The position numbers and the translations under genes are program-made. DNA of 33,276 nucleotides from an uncultured Clostridia bacterium (GTDB lineage Bacteria > Bacillota > Clostridia > Christensenellales > UBA1242). Below the pieces are notes generated by a model that was not told the origin of the DNA, did not search any database, and was given only the letters and a program-made list of their open reading frames with translations. How positions within the stretch are numbered: the stretch's first letter is position 1; each line of letters begins with the position of its first letter. The stretch is from assembly GCA_947595235.1 (NCBI GenBank), contig CANQEP010000008.1, positions 1 through 33,276 of the forward strand. The letters are read 5' to 3'. This document shows positions 13,150 to 20,942 of this stretch, piece by piece.

Positions 13150-14832
13150 TTAAAATTTTGACGCGCTCTCTAACAACTCTTTTGCGTGCGACAGAGAGTG
13201 CTCGGTAAGACTGCCACTTATGAGCCTTGCAATCTCTTCCACCCTCTTTTCGCCCTTGACTTTTGCAACAGAAGTGGTGGTGGTATTATTGTTCTCTACC
13301 TTTTCGATAACAAAATGATTGTCTGCAAAACTTGCTATTTGAGGAAGATGCGTCACGCAAATGACCTGAGAAACCTTGCTGACCGCCTTCAACTTTTGCG
13401 CAAGGGTGAGCGCCATAACACCGCTAACGCCCGTGTCAATCTCGTCAAAGACAAGCGTCTGGATGCCCTCGATTTTTGCGGTGATGTTCTTGACGGCAAG
13501 CATAAATCTGCTCATCTCACCTCCGCTGGCAACGGCTTTTAGTGGTTTTAGTTCACCGCCAAGGTTTGCCGAAAACATGAACTCTATTCTGTCAAGCCCC
13601 GCGCTCGTTCTTTGCTCTATATCAATAGGCTCAAACGACACAACAAATGACGCACTCTTCATGCCAAGGTCCTTGAGCTCCTCTTTTATCTGCCTTTCAA
13701 ACTCCTTCGCGCACAACTTTCTTGCTTCGGTCAAAAGTTTTGCATCTTGCAACAATTCATCCTTATATTTTTCTCGCAGAACCTTTAATTGTTCAATGCG
13801 CTCACTCGCGTTAACCAGCCTTTCATACTCGTTTCCAACGCGCGTTCTGTACTCGTTTATCTCTTCAATGCTTGACCCGTACTTTTTCTTAAACGATGAA
13901 AGAAGGTCAAGCCTATTTTCGTTGATTTTTGCCTTTTCCTCATCAATAAACAACTTGCCAAGAAGGTCATCAAGGGTGGAAGAAATGTCGTCAATCTCTA
14001 GCCTTGACGCCTCTAGCCTTTCAACCAGCGGATTGAGGTCTTCGCAGTACTGAGCCACTCCACTCAAAAGTATGCCAGCCTTCTTTATTGTCTCGACTGC
14101 GCCTTGATACTCGTAGCCGTCGCCACTAGTGAGTTTCATGGCGCCATTTATTGCTTCCAAAATCTTTTCTTGATGCAGAACTTGATTTCTAAACGCCTTG
14201 AGTTCCTCCTCTTCACCCTCGTAGAATGAGGCTTCGTCAATTTCGTCAATTTGGTACTTATACAAATCGACAAGGCGGTTTCTCTCAAGGTCGTCGCCAT
14301 TAAATGAGTCAAGTTCAGTGATAACATCGTCGTACTTTTTCAGTGCCGACAAGTATGCGTCTTTGCACTTGACAATTTCTTTGCCGCCGAACGTGTCAAG
14401 GATTTTTATGTGGCTTTGCACTTTCAAAAGGTTTTGGTGCTCAAACTGACCGTGAAGGTCAAGAAGTGGCGAAGATAACTTCTTTAACATGCCCAAAGTG
14501 AAGATATTTCCGTTCACGCGAATCTCATTTCTCCCGTCAAGTGAGAGTCTTCGGCTTATGATAATTTCGTCGTCCTCTTCGCCCACAAGTTCTTTCAAAG
14601 TTTCTTTAACAAGAGGGCTAACGGATGAAAAAACCGCCTCAACGCTCGCCGTTTTTTCGCCATAAGAAATGAGCGACTTGTCTGCCTTTTCACCAAGCAA
14701 GAGGGACAGCGCATCAACAACAAGTGACTTGCCCGCGCCCGTCTCACCCGTGAGGACATTTAGCCCCTTAGAAAATTCTATGACTTGGCTCTTTATAAGA
14801 GCGATGTTGTTTATGCTAAGTTTGTCAAGCAT
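13150..14832 (-). CDS. recN: DNA repair protein RecN
   Basis: RecN is an SMC-like ATPase that acts at double-strand breaks. The 560-residue protein has Walker A GETGAGKS (residues 29-36) at the N-terminus and a long coiled-coil middle region (about 150-370). The C-terminal ATPase half has the ABC-type signature block ASGGEMSRFMLA and Walker B TLVFDEIDTGVSG, followed by the D-loop and CVTHLPQIA. Length and domain order are normal. It begins 9 nt after xseB. The order xseA-xseB-recN-spoIVB-spo0A is conserved in Firmicutes. Here ispA, dxs, tlyA and argR, often found between xseB and recN, are absent. Confidence 0.96.
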   Translation of the reverse strand: MLDKLSINNIALIKSQVIEFSKGLNVLTGETGAGKSLVVDALSLLLGEKADKSLISYGEKTASVEAVFSSVSPLVKETLKELVGEEDDEIIISRRLSLDGRNEIRVNGNIFTLGMLKKLSSPLLDLHGQFEHQNLLKVQSHIKILDTFGGKEIVKCKDAYLSALKKYDDVITELDSFNGDDLERNRLVDLYKYQIDEIDEASFYEGEEEELKAFRNQVLHQEKILEAINGAMKLTSGDGYEYQGAVETIKKAGILLSGVAQYCEDLNPLVERLEASRLEIDDISSTLDDLLGKLFIDEEKAKINENRLDLLSSFKKKYGSSIEEINEYRTRVGNEYERLVNASERIEQLKVLREKYKDELLQDAKLLTEARKLCAKEFERQIKEELKDLGMKSASFVVSFEPIDIEQRTSAGLDRIEFMFSANLGGELKPLKAVASGGEMSRFMLAVKNITAKIEGIQTLVFDEIDTGVSGVMALTLAQKLKAVSKVSQVICVTHLPQIASFADNHFVIEKVENNNTTTTSVAKVKGEKRVEEIARLISGSLTEHSLSHAKELLESASKF

Positions 14833-14841
14833 GGTTTCTCC

Positions 14842-15060
14842 TTAGTTTTCGATATCGTCAAAAGGCTTGATTGTTATTTCGTCAAGTTGCTTTTTTATTA
14901 TTTCAACTTTGCCTTCGGTCTGCTTTAATTTTTCAAAACAAACCTTAGAAAGTTCAACGCTCTTTTCAAAGAGTTTGAGCGCCTCGTCAAGACTGATGTC
15001 GCCCCCCTCTAACGCGCTTAAAATGTTTTCTAGTTCTTTAACAGCCTCTTCGTAGTTCAT
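14842..15060 (-). CDS. xseB: Exodeoxyribonuclease VII small subunit
   Basis: XseB is the small subunit that coats the helical arm of XseA in exonuclease VII, which degrades single-stranded DNA to short oligonucleotides. The 72-residue protein is fully typical: YEEAVKELENILSALEGGDISLDEALKLFEKSVEL. It overlaps the end of xseA by 4 nt and is followed 9 nt later by recN. Confidence 0.95.
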   Translation of the reverse strand: MNYEEAVKELENILSALEGGDISLDEALKLFEKSVELSKVCFEKLKQTEGKVEIIKKQLDEITIKPFDDIEN

Positions 15061-16247
15061 AATTTTTTCTCCTTCAAACTTTTAACTTGGCTAATTATGA
15101 CGCCGTCTTCAAGCAAAGTCTCAATCTCGTCGCCCACCTTCAACTTTTTGATTTTCACGCTCTCGCCATTTTTCAAAACTTTTGCATACCCTTGCTTTAA
15201 AATAGTCAGCGGATTGGACTTTTCAATCTTTGCAACCAGAACGTCAAGTTTTGACTTTTCTTTGCCAACACGCGTGTCAACTCTGCTTATGATGTTTTGA
15301 GTGAGCAACTTAACTTTTGCCGACGCGTCTTTCAAAAGTAGGTTAACGTTGCCAATTATGGAATTTATGGCAGTTCCAATGGCATTTTTCTTTTCATCAA
15401 TTAAGTCAACCGCCAGCGATGATATCTTGTCTTTAACGGCAGTCACATATTCGAGTTCTTGGTAGTAGTCAAAGACCGCAAGTTCAGCCGCGACCGACGG
15501 AGTTGGTGCTCTAAGGTCGCTTGCAAAGTCCAGAATTGAAAAGTCGGTTTCGTGCCCAATCGCAGATATTATCGGCAGTTCACTCTTAAAAGCCGCCATT
15601 GCCACTTCTTCTGTGTTAAAGGGCGACAAGTCCTCAAACGAGCCTCCGCCCCTTGCAACAATTATGACATCAACATTTTTTGCCTTGTTAAAGTACTCAA
15701 TTCCGCCGACAATTTCTTTCTCTGCGCCCGCGCCTTGCACTCTTGACGGATAGACCAAGATGTTTGTGTAGGGGTTTTTTTTGCGAGTGACGTGGTAGAT
15801 ATCTCTAATGACCGCGCCCGTCTCACTTGTAACAATGCCAATGGTGTTTGCATGGGTTGGAATTTTCTTTTTTCTGCTCTCGTCAAAGATGCCTTGACTT
15901 TCAAGCCTTGCCTTAAGTTCAAGGAACTTTTTGTAGAGTTCGCCCATGCCATACATCTCGACCTTGCTGACAACGAACGACAATTTGCCAAGTTTAACGT
16001 GGTAGTTTAGTCGACCTGTAACAACAACTTTGTCGCCATTTTTTGCAAAAGGTGCAAAGCACGAAAACTTGACACACGAAAGTTGAGCCCCCTCTTCTTT
16101 AAGGTCGAAGTACGCAATGGAGTTGGAAATTTTGAAGTTTGTCACCTCTCCATAAACGCTTATGCCGTAAAGGAACTCCTCGTTATCAAAAATTTGCTTG
16201 ATATAGTTATTAAGTTGGGTTATTGAAAGTGTTAAATTTTGCATCAT
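15057..16247 (-). CDS. xseA: Exodeoxyribonuclease VII large subunit
   Basis: XseA is the catalytic subunit of exonuclease VII. The 396-residue protein begins with the N-terminal OB-fold (TLSITQLNNYIKQIFDNE through about residue 100). The catalytic domain follows, with VTSETGAVIRDI, IIVARGGGSFEDLSPFNTE and the conserved SAIGHETDFSILDFASDLRAPTPS block (about residues 230-253). Part of the coiled-coil arm follows, then a basic C-terminal strand domain (KQGYAKVLKNGE). It overlaps nusB by 4 nt and xseB by 4 nt. It is slightly shorter than many homologues, probably in the coiled-coil arm. Confidence 0.95.
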   Translation of the reverse strand: MMQNLTLSITQLNNYIKQIFDNEEFLYGISVYGEVTNFKISNSIAYFDLKEEGAQLSCVKFSCFAPFAKNGDKVVVTGRLNYHVKLGKLSFVVSKVEMYGMGELYKKFLELKARLESQGIFDESRKKKIPTHANTIGIVTSETGAVIRDIYHVTRKKNPYTNILVYPSRVQGAGAEKEIVGGIEYFNKAKNVDVIIVARGGGSFEDLSPFNTEEVAMAAFKSELPIISAIGHETDFSILDFASDLRAPTPSVAAELAVFDYYQELEYVTAVKDKISSLAVDLIDEKKNAIGTAINSIIGNVNLLLKDASAKVKLLTQNIISRVDTRVGKEKSKLDVLVAKIEKSNPLTILKQGYAKVLKNGESVKIKKLKVGDEIETLLEDGVIISQVKSLKEKKL

Positions 16248-16633
16248 GCACCAACAAAGTTGCTAAGTATGCCGTTTATGAACTTAGAACTTTTCTCGGT
16301 TGAGTATTGTTTTGCGATGTTCAGCGCCTCGTTAACGCTAACCTTTGGAGGAACAACGCCGTTTTTTATCTCATAAACAGAGACAAGCAAAATGGCAAGG
16401 TCAATCTTATAGATTCTTTCGACCTTGAAGTCTTCGCTGTACTTTTTTATCTCGTCAATCAGCGACTGATAGTTTTGCATAACGCCGTTATACACCTCGC
16501 TGATGTATCCCATTTCGTTCTTATTTTTCTCGTCGCTTATCATCTCTTCAAACAAAGTGTCGTCTTTTTCTTTGGTGAAAAGATACTCATAAACAAGTTT
16601 AAATGCGCACTCTCTCGCAAAACTTCTGCTCAT
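16244..16633 (-). CDS. nusB: Transcription antitermination factor NusB
   Basis: NusB binds boxA RNA together with ribosomal protein S10 and supports antitermination of rRNA operons. The 129-residue all-helical protein has the family's opening SRSFARECAFKLVYEYLF and the C-terminal PPKVSVNEALNIAKQYSTEKSSKFINGILSNF. AAGGAG lies upstream of the ATG. It lies between the unrecognised repeat protein and xseA, in the usual asp23-nusB-xseA order apart from that insertion. Confidence 0.95.
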   Translation of the reverse strand: MSRSFARECAFKLVYEYLFTKEKDDTLFEEMISDEKNKNEMGYISEVYNGVMQNYQSLIDEIKKYSEDFKVERIYKIDLAILLVSVYEIKNGVVPPKVSVNEALNIAKQYSTEKSSKFINGILSNFVGA

Positions 16634-16645
16634 TAAAATTTCTCC

Positions 16646-17755
16646 TTATTCACTGAGGCCAGGTTGCTCGCCGTCGCTACTCATTTCGTCCCCGCCATAA
16701 CCTAGACTTATTGTTGTTCCAGTTGCCTTTTCGGGTTTCGCCTGAGCGACAATTCTCACAGACCAAGGGTTTATTGGAATACTACTTGCCGGAGGCGTTG
16801 CCCCACCCGTTGCAGGTGCGGGTGAAGTGGCAGGCGCAGGTGAAGTGGCGGGTGCGGGAGACGTAGCGGGTGAAGATGACGTTGCGGGCGCAGATGAAGT
16901 GGCAGGTGCGCGATTGGATGCTGATGCTGGCTTTTGTGCTCCCGCATTTTGATGACTAACCGCTGCAGCAACAAACGCCGTTGCAACAACTGCCCCCTTC
17001 AACCTTTCAAGCACAGGAGTTGAAACCCCTTTCCCACTTTTGCCTTGTTTGAAGACAACTGGCTTCTTATCATCTTTCTTGGCGGGTTTGCCATTGTCCG
17101 ACTTTTTGGCTTGAGGTTTTGGAGTTTCAAGCATTTTCTTAAGGGCGGTCTCTTGCGACTTGTCTCCCTTCTCGCGAACCTCGTCAAGTTTACGTCTTAT
17201 TGCCTCTTTTATTGCCTTTTCCTCTTGCTCACGCTCAGAAAGGTGCCTTGTTAAGGTTCGACTTGTGAGGTCCACCTTCGCCAAACGCGAAACTCTGTTT
17301 TTGATGACAAACACATAAGGAATTTCCTTCCCGTTTTTGTCAAACATTGGAACAATGTCAAGTTGCTCATAGACAGTGGGCAGTCTTTGACCGTTCTCGT
17401 CAAACTCGGGCTCAATGCCAAGAAGTTCATATATGTCTTTCACTGACCCGTCTTCGTTATATTGAACGGGTATGCCAAGAATGGTGTAAAGGTCGGTCTT
17501 GCTTCCACCGACGAAGGAAGTGTCGCTCGGTTTTGCACTCTCTTTTATTGATTTTGAAAGTGAGCCTTTTTTCTTTCTTAGTGCCAACACCAAGAAAACT
17601 GTAACCAGCCCCACACCAACAAGCATAGTGCCCAAACCCACTGCGAATGCAAGCGCAGAGAACGCGTCAAACACAAAGCAGATTATATCAATTGCAATAA
17701 GGAAACTAAAAACCAAATATAAACTTGCAAATAACAGCTTCTTTTGTTTACTCAT
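16646..17755 (-). CDS. Unrecognised two-TM protein with short repeats and a Pro/Ala tail
   Basis: I do not recognise this 369-residue protein. Two N-terminal membrane spans (about 8-28 and 35-58) are followed by a Lys-rich boundary. Three consecutive 19-20-residue repeats then occupy about residues 89-147: LYTILGIPVQYNEDG, IYELLGIEPEFDENG and VYEQLDIVPMFDKNG. Next comes a highly charged helical stretch (about 155-215) and a Lys-rich linker. The low-complexity SPAPAT tail (about 275-320) precedes a final segment with SLGYGGDE. It starts 10 nt after asp23 and ends 12 nt before nusB, with AAGGAG upstream, so it is a genuine operon gene. In related genomes a two-TM Asp23 anchor (AmaP) often pairs with Asp23. 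This could be a distant or unrelated counterpart, but that is inference from topology and position. Confidence 0.75.
   Translation of the reverse strand: MSKQKKLLFASLYLVFSFLIAIDIICFVFDAFSALAFAVGLGTMLVGVGLVTVFLVLALRKKKGSLSKSIKESAKPSDTSFVGGSKTDLYTILGIPVQYNEDGSVKDIYELLGIEPEFDENGQRLPTVYEQLDIVPMFDKNGKEIPYVFVIKNRVSRLAKVDLTSRTLTRHLSEREQEEKAIKEAIRRKLDEVREKGDKSQETALKKMLETPKPQAKKSDNGKPAKKDDKKPVVFKQGKSGKGVSTPVLERLKGAVVATAFVAAAVSHQNAGAQKPASASNRAPATSSAPATSSSPATSPAPATSPAPATSPAPATGGATPPASSIPINPWSVRIVAQAKPEKATGTTISLGYGGDEMSSDGEQPGLSE
16812..16910 (-). repeat. 18-bp repeats encoding the Pro/Ala/Thr/Ser tail
   Basis: Five or more copies of an 18-nt unit (like GCAGGTGCGGGTGAAGTG on the plus strand) run in tandem and encode (S/T)(S/P)(A/S)PAT on the minus strand. 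The copies differ at third positions and at a few codons. The locally high GC contrasts with the rest of the window. The frame is preserved across copies. Confidence 0.75.
17315..17491 (-). repeat. Three tandem YxxLGIxPxFDENG protein repeats
   Basis: Within the unknown protein three units of about 19-20 residues follow one another. They share Y-x-x-L-G/D-I-x-P, an aromatic or hydrophobic residue, D/N-E/K-D/N-G, and a short linker. The DNA copies have diverged far more than the protein pattern, which suggests selection on the protein. Confidence 0.7.
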
Positions 17756-17765
17756 ACTTCTCTCC

Positions 17766-18152
17766 TTACAAGACAGAGACTTCTTCTACGTTTGAAAAAA
17801 CAACCCCCGTAACATTAACATTTATTGCAGCAACCTTAAAGTCTGTCATTGATTCTATACTACTTTTGATGTTCTCTTGAACTCTGAACGCAATGTCCTT
17901 GACTGAGTAGCCAAAAAGAACATTGATATAAACATCAACATAAACATCATCGTCTTCACCGAACTCAATCAAAACGCCATGGCGGTAGTTCTTGTTAAGC
18001 ATCCTTTTGATGAGTTTTAGTCCCGTGATATCAAGAGAGGCAACCCCATTGATTTCTTGAGCGGCAAGTTTAACGATGGACAAAACAACATTTCTTTTGT
18101 ATGAAACACTTCCCTCTTCGGTATCAATAAACTTTTGTTTGCGACTAGCCAT
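17766..18152 (-). CDS. Asp23/Gls24 family protein (YqhY-like)
   Basis: This is a 128-residue Asp23/Gls24 family protein (formerly DUF322). It has the family's GSVSYKRNVVLSIVKLAAQEINGVASL opening and the beta-rich VYVDVYINVLFGYSVKDIAFRVQENIKSSI core, ending VNVTGVVF. In B. subtilis the equivalent gene, yqhY, lies between accC and nusB and is linked to fatty-acid synthesis control. In staphylococci Asp23 is held at the membrane by AmaP. The start at 18152 is set by AGGAGG four bases upstream; the track's TTG start overlaps that site. It is the first gene of asp23-unknown-nusB-xseA-xseB-recN. accB and accC are missing here. Confidence 0.9.
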   Translation of the reverse strand: MASRKQKFIDTEEGSVSYKRNVVLSIVKLAAQEINGVASLDITGLKLIKRMLNKNYRHGVLIEFGEDDDVYVDVYINVLFGYSVKDIAFRVQENIKSSIESMTDFKVAAINVNVTGVVFSNVEEVSVL

Positions 18153-18189
18153 ATATCCTCCTAACAAAACTTTCCCAATATTTATATAT

Positions 18190-18224
18190 ATTATAACATA
18201 ATAAATTCATAGTGCGCAAGTCAA
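18190..18224 (-). promoter_or_regulatory. Promoter of the asp23-nusB-recN operon
   Basis: On the minus strand, a perfect TATAAT (18190-18195) carries the extended -10 dinucleotide TG one base upstream. Possible -35 boxes are TTGCGC at 18 nt, or TTGACT (18219-18224) at 23 nt; the latter spacing is too long. An extended -10 promoter with a weak -35 is the simplest reading. Confidence 0.65.
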
Positions 18225-18280
18225 TATCAAAACTTCTTAATAGTTTCTTACAGCAAATTTTTTGTTATAAAAAACAACAA

Positions 18281-18310
18281 AAAACCGCCCAAATATCAAA
18301 ATTGAACGGC
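18281..18310 (-). terminator. Terminator of the spoIIIA operon
   Basis: On the minus strand, GCCGTTC and GGGCGG pair (with G-U pairs) around a 13-nt loop and are followed by TTTTTTG. It lies about 33 nt past the spoIIIAH stop and upstream of the asp23 promoter. The remaining bases between spoIIIAH and asp23 are AT-rich, with no gene visible. Confidence 0.75.
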
Positions 18311-18343
18311 TTTTTACGCTTTTTTGATGCGATTTTGCGTTTT

Positions 18344-18811
18344 TTATGAGACTGGACTAATTCTAACTTGCGTTGCCAAAACTCCCGTTTCTCTCACCAA
18401 AATTGAAAGTATGGCAGCAACCTCGTCAGAGGTGAGTCCATTCGAGGTCTTAACAAAGACGTTGAGTTTGTCTCCATTTGTCCTCACAATAACATCCTCA
18501 TATCCACGCGCAGCAATCAATGTTTCAAGGTTAGACTCCTCTGCAATTTGAGCAGAAATGGCATCGCGCTTTTGAATTGCATCTGCCCTTTCCTCTGCAT
18601 TGGTTGATGTGTTTATAACATCCTCATAGATTTGAAGTTGATAATTTCTTGCCGCAACAATGTCAGCCCTAACTGATGTGAAGAAGTTTGCCGATGAGGT
18701 TGCCGGCTCACTCACACTATTTTTTCTGTTCAAAACAACGTTGAGGTATCCCGTAACAACCAACAATAGCACCATGGACACCAAAATAAATATCTTTTTC
18801 TTTTTACTCAT
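18344..18811 (-). CDS. spoIIIAH: Stage III sporulation protein AH
   Basis: SpoIIIAH sits in the mother-cell membrane and binds forespore SpoIIQ to form the intercellular channel. From the chosen ATG the protein has 155 residues. It has a short basic N-terminus, one membrane span (about 8-25) and an extracellular domain of the YscJ/FliF type (about 65-150) ending VLATQVRISPVS. The start at 18811 is supported by AAGGAGG eight bases upstream; the track's extension of 11 residues runs through that site. It is shorter than B. subtilis SpoIIIAH (about 218 residues), mainly in the region between the membrane span and the ring domain. Confidence 0.9.
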   Translation of the reverse strand: MSKKKKIFILVSMVLLLVVTGYLNVVLNRKNSVSEPATSSANFFTSVRADIVAARNYQLQIYEDVINTSTNAEERADAIQKRDAISAQIAEESNLETLIAARGYEDVIVRTNGDKLNVFVKTSNGLTSDEVAAILSILVRETGVLATQVRISPVS

Positions 18812-18843
18812 AAGTTTTCCCTCCTTAAAAAACAAAATTTTCA

Positions 18844-19401
18844 TTATCGCCCCTCCAAGACTTCCACTTTTGAAATATCAACAGAGAGTATGGTTGCAGC
18901 AATGTTTGTTAGCGTAACCTTCATTTTTGTGTCTTTTGCTCCCGTCGCAACGATAAGAACCCCAACAATTTTCGGCAATATTTCAAGTTCGACAACTGGA
19001 GAAGTTATGGTTCCATTTCTAGCCTCATAGACCGTGGTCTTTTTGCTTGTCACACTATTTCCCGCATCGCCACTTTCTTCTTGCACCTCTTCAAGATACT
19101 TAAAGGTTGGACTGCTCTCTACCATAACAAACACATTTACTCTGCCAATATCTTTGACGTTTACTAGTACTCTCTCAAGTCTATTCTCAAGCGCATCGCA
19201 ATATTCCAAAGACTTGAAAGAAGATGAAAGGTCATCAAAAGATGTTTGGTTTTTCTCACTCTCTTTCTTTGGAAGAAAAGAACTTAAAAAGATAACCGCA
19301 ACAATAACTGCCAGAACAATAACGATGGCCGACTTAACTTTTTTCTTTCCCCCTTCAGAGCCAAAAATCTTTTTAAAGAGTGATTGCTTGCCCTCCTCCA
19401 T
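18844..19401 (-). CDS. spoIIIAG: Stage III sporulation protein AG
   Basis: SpoIIIAG forms a large ring in the intermembrane space that is part of the SpoIIIA-SpoIIQ feeding-tube channel. The 185-residue product has one membrane span (about residues 23-42) and a ring-building domain with LENRLERVLVNVKDIGRVNVFVMV and VVELEILPKIVGVLIVATGA. The start is placed at the second ATG (19401), because AAGGAG abuts the first ATG but lies six bases before the second. It follows a 121-nt gap after spoIIIAF, the longest inside the operon. Confidence 0.93.
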   Translation of the reverse strand: MEEGKQSLFKKIFGSEGGKKKVKSAIVIVLAVIVAVIFLSSFLPKKESEKNQTSFDDLSSSFKSLEYCDALENRLERVLVNVKDIGRVNVFVMVESSPTFKYLEEVQEESGDAGNSVTSKKTTVYEARNGTITSPVVELEILPKIVGVLIVATGAKDTKMKVTLTNIAATILSVDISKVEVLEGR

Positions 19402-19528
19402 TGTCATCTCCTTGATAAATAATATTCAAATGGGTTCTCTTCAAATGACAGTTTGATTTGTATAATTTTCGCCAAATTGGTCGAAATGTGGCACTTTTTT
19501 CATATAAACATGGTGTATTTTGCGTTTT

Positions 19529-19723
19529 TTATAATGATGAGAAAATGCTTTCAACTCCCCCTTCAAACAAAAAGTCGCAAAGAGGTGAAACAATGCTGAA
19601 GAAAAGATAGAGTCCAATTATCGAAAGAGTAAAGGCTCTCATTCTCCCCTCGGGGAGCATTATTGACGCAATAATCTGCAAGACCGCACAACACACAACA
19701 TTTACGATAAATCCCGAAAACAT
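19529..19723 (-). CDS. spoIIIAF: Stage III sporulation protein AF, unusually short
   Basis: The 64-residue product matches only the N-terminal membrane part of SpoIIIAF: a first span (about 4-21), the conserved LPEGRMRAF turn, and a second span (about 30-50), ending GGVESIFSSL. Family members are normally near 200 residues and carry a soluble C-terminal domain after the two spans. The stop is TAA, and the next 121 nt up to spoIIIAG encode nothing in any frame that looks like the missing part. The start at 19723 is chosen because GAGGG precedes the ATG; an upstream GTG overlapping the spoIIIAE stop is possible. The assignment rests on position and the membrane pattern. Confidence 0.8.
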   Translation of the reverse strand: MFSGFIVNVVCCAVLQIIASIMLPEGRMRAFTLSIIGLYLFFSIVSPLCDFLFEGGVESIFSSL

Positions 19724-19731
19724 ACTTTCCC

Positions 19732-20931
19732 TCACAGCACATTACTTAGCGTTATTGTCACAAGTATCATAGTAAGAAAATACATGAGCGCAACACCAAT
19801 AATTATTGCAACAAGCAATTTGAAACTTTTTGCAATGTCATAAAGAAGGGTTGAACTTCTCTTGTCCATGGTCGGTTCAATGACTCCCGCAAGCAACTTT
19901 AATGAAAGTTCCAAAAGTCCAATGCTTAGAAGCGGCATGATAATTGTTGCAAAGAGCAAAATTATTCCCGCAAAGCCAACTGCGTTCTTAACAATCAAAC
20001 CGCCCGCCTTGATAAGTTCAAAGCCGTCTGAGATATAGCCCCCTAAAAATGGTATATAGTTCTTTATGGCAAACTTGGTTGCCTTTATGCTCACCTTGTC
20101 GCTACTGCCCGCGGTTATGCCTTGAATGGTCAAAAAGCTCAAAAAAATCGCAAAAGTTGTTCCAATAACCCACTTGAAGAGTGATGCAATAAAATCTCGC
20201 AACTTGTCTAGCCTTGTGTTTTTTGAAAGGTTACCAATAAAAGAAAGAATGAGACTGAAAGAAAATAATGGAAGCAAAACATATATGAAGATATTTGAAA
20301 CAGCATTTGACAAAAATGCGAGCATTGGCGAATACGCCTTGACCGAGACCACCCCACCCATGAGCCCCATAAGAGTTATGAGAATGGGAAAAATGCTGTT
20401 CATTTGCTTTTGAAGTGACAAAAGACTATTTTTCGTTGAACTGACTAGCCCTGCCGAAAGGCTTGCAACAATGATGACAACAATTGCAAAACAGACAAAG
20501 CATATCATCTCACCCACGCCACTTATCTTGCTCGACCTGATGTTATTAAACATTGAGCAAAGCAAAACAATAACAAGTATTGAAAGAAGGGGCGCAAGCA
20601 ACTTCTTTATTGAGTCTTTTAAGGAAGATACAACGATGTTGAGAATATCCGCAATGCTTATGGTTTCGTCACCCGCAATGACGCTTAAAACAAACTCCTT
20701 GAATCCAAGCCCGCCAAAGAGTTTGAAATCAAACTCATCTGCCACCTCTTCAAGATAAGAAAAATCAATGTCGTCAACAATATCGCTTGTCTTTTCTTCA
20801 AGTTCCTTTTCTATGTCTTCTTGAGGTTCATCTGCATAGCAATAATTTGTCGACAAATTCGATAAATTCGTCATAAAAAATAAAAACGCAAAAAACAACA
20901 AAAAATACGGAATAATTTTCTTTTTAAGCAC
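19732..20931 (-). CDS. spoIIIAE: Stage III sporulation protein AE
   Basis: SpoIIIAE is the large polytopic membrane component of the mother-cell SpoIIIA complex. From the GTG chosen here it has 399 residues. It has a signal peptide (about 1-34, cleaved near YCYADE), an acidic extracytoplasmic segment, and then about eight membrane spans with the conserved MNSIFPILITLMGLMGG and AGGLIVKNAVGFAGIIL blocks. The track start at 20991 lies inside spoIIIAD in another frame. The GTG at 20931 shares one base with the spoIIIAD stop and leads straight into a proper signal peptide. A perfect dyad covers this junction. Confidence 0.92.
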   Translation of the reverse strand: MLKKKIIPYFLLFFAFLFFMTNLSNLSTNYCYADEPQEDIEKELEEKTSDIVDDIDFSYLEEVADEFDFKLFGGLGFKEFVLSVIAGDETISIADILNIVVSSLKDSIKKLLAPLLSILVIVLLCSMFNNIRSSKISGVGEMICFVCFAIVVIIVASLSAGLVSSTKNSLLSLQKQMNSIFPILITLMGLMGGVVSVKAYSPMLAFLSNAVSNIFIYVLLPLFSFSLILSFIGNLSKNTRLDKLRDFIASLFKWVIGTTFAIFLSFLTIQGITAGSSDKVSIKATKFAIKNYIPFLGGYISDGFELIKAGGLIVKNAVGFAGIILLFATIIMPLLSIGLLELSLKLLAGVIEPTMDKRSSTLLYDIAKSFKLLVAIIIGVALMYFLTMILVTITLSNVL

Positions 20932-20942
20932 TAAATTAGTGC
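20928..20942. repeat. Perfect dyad at the spoIIIAD-spoIIIAE junction
   Basis: GCACTAA-A-TTAGTGC is a perfect 7-bp inverted repeat around one base. It contains the spoIIIAD stop and the GTG start of spoIIIAE. In RNA it could fold only as a weak hairpin with a slightly opened loop. It may simply be a coding coincidence. Confidence 0.5.

Noticed and set aside
16771-16989. His/Leu/Pro-rich minus ORF in another frame of the 369-residue gene
   Set aside because: It is a shadow of the repeated Pro/Ala-coding DNA. The main frame has a good start, ribosome site and operon spacing.
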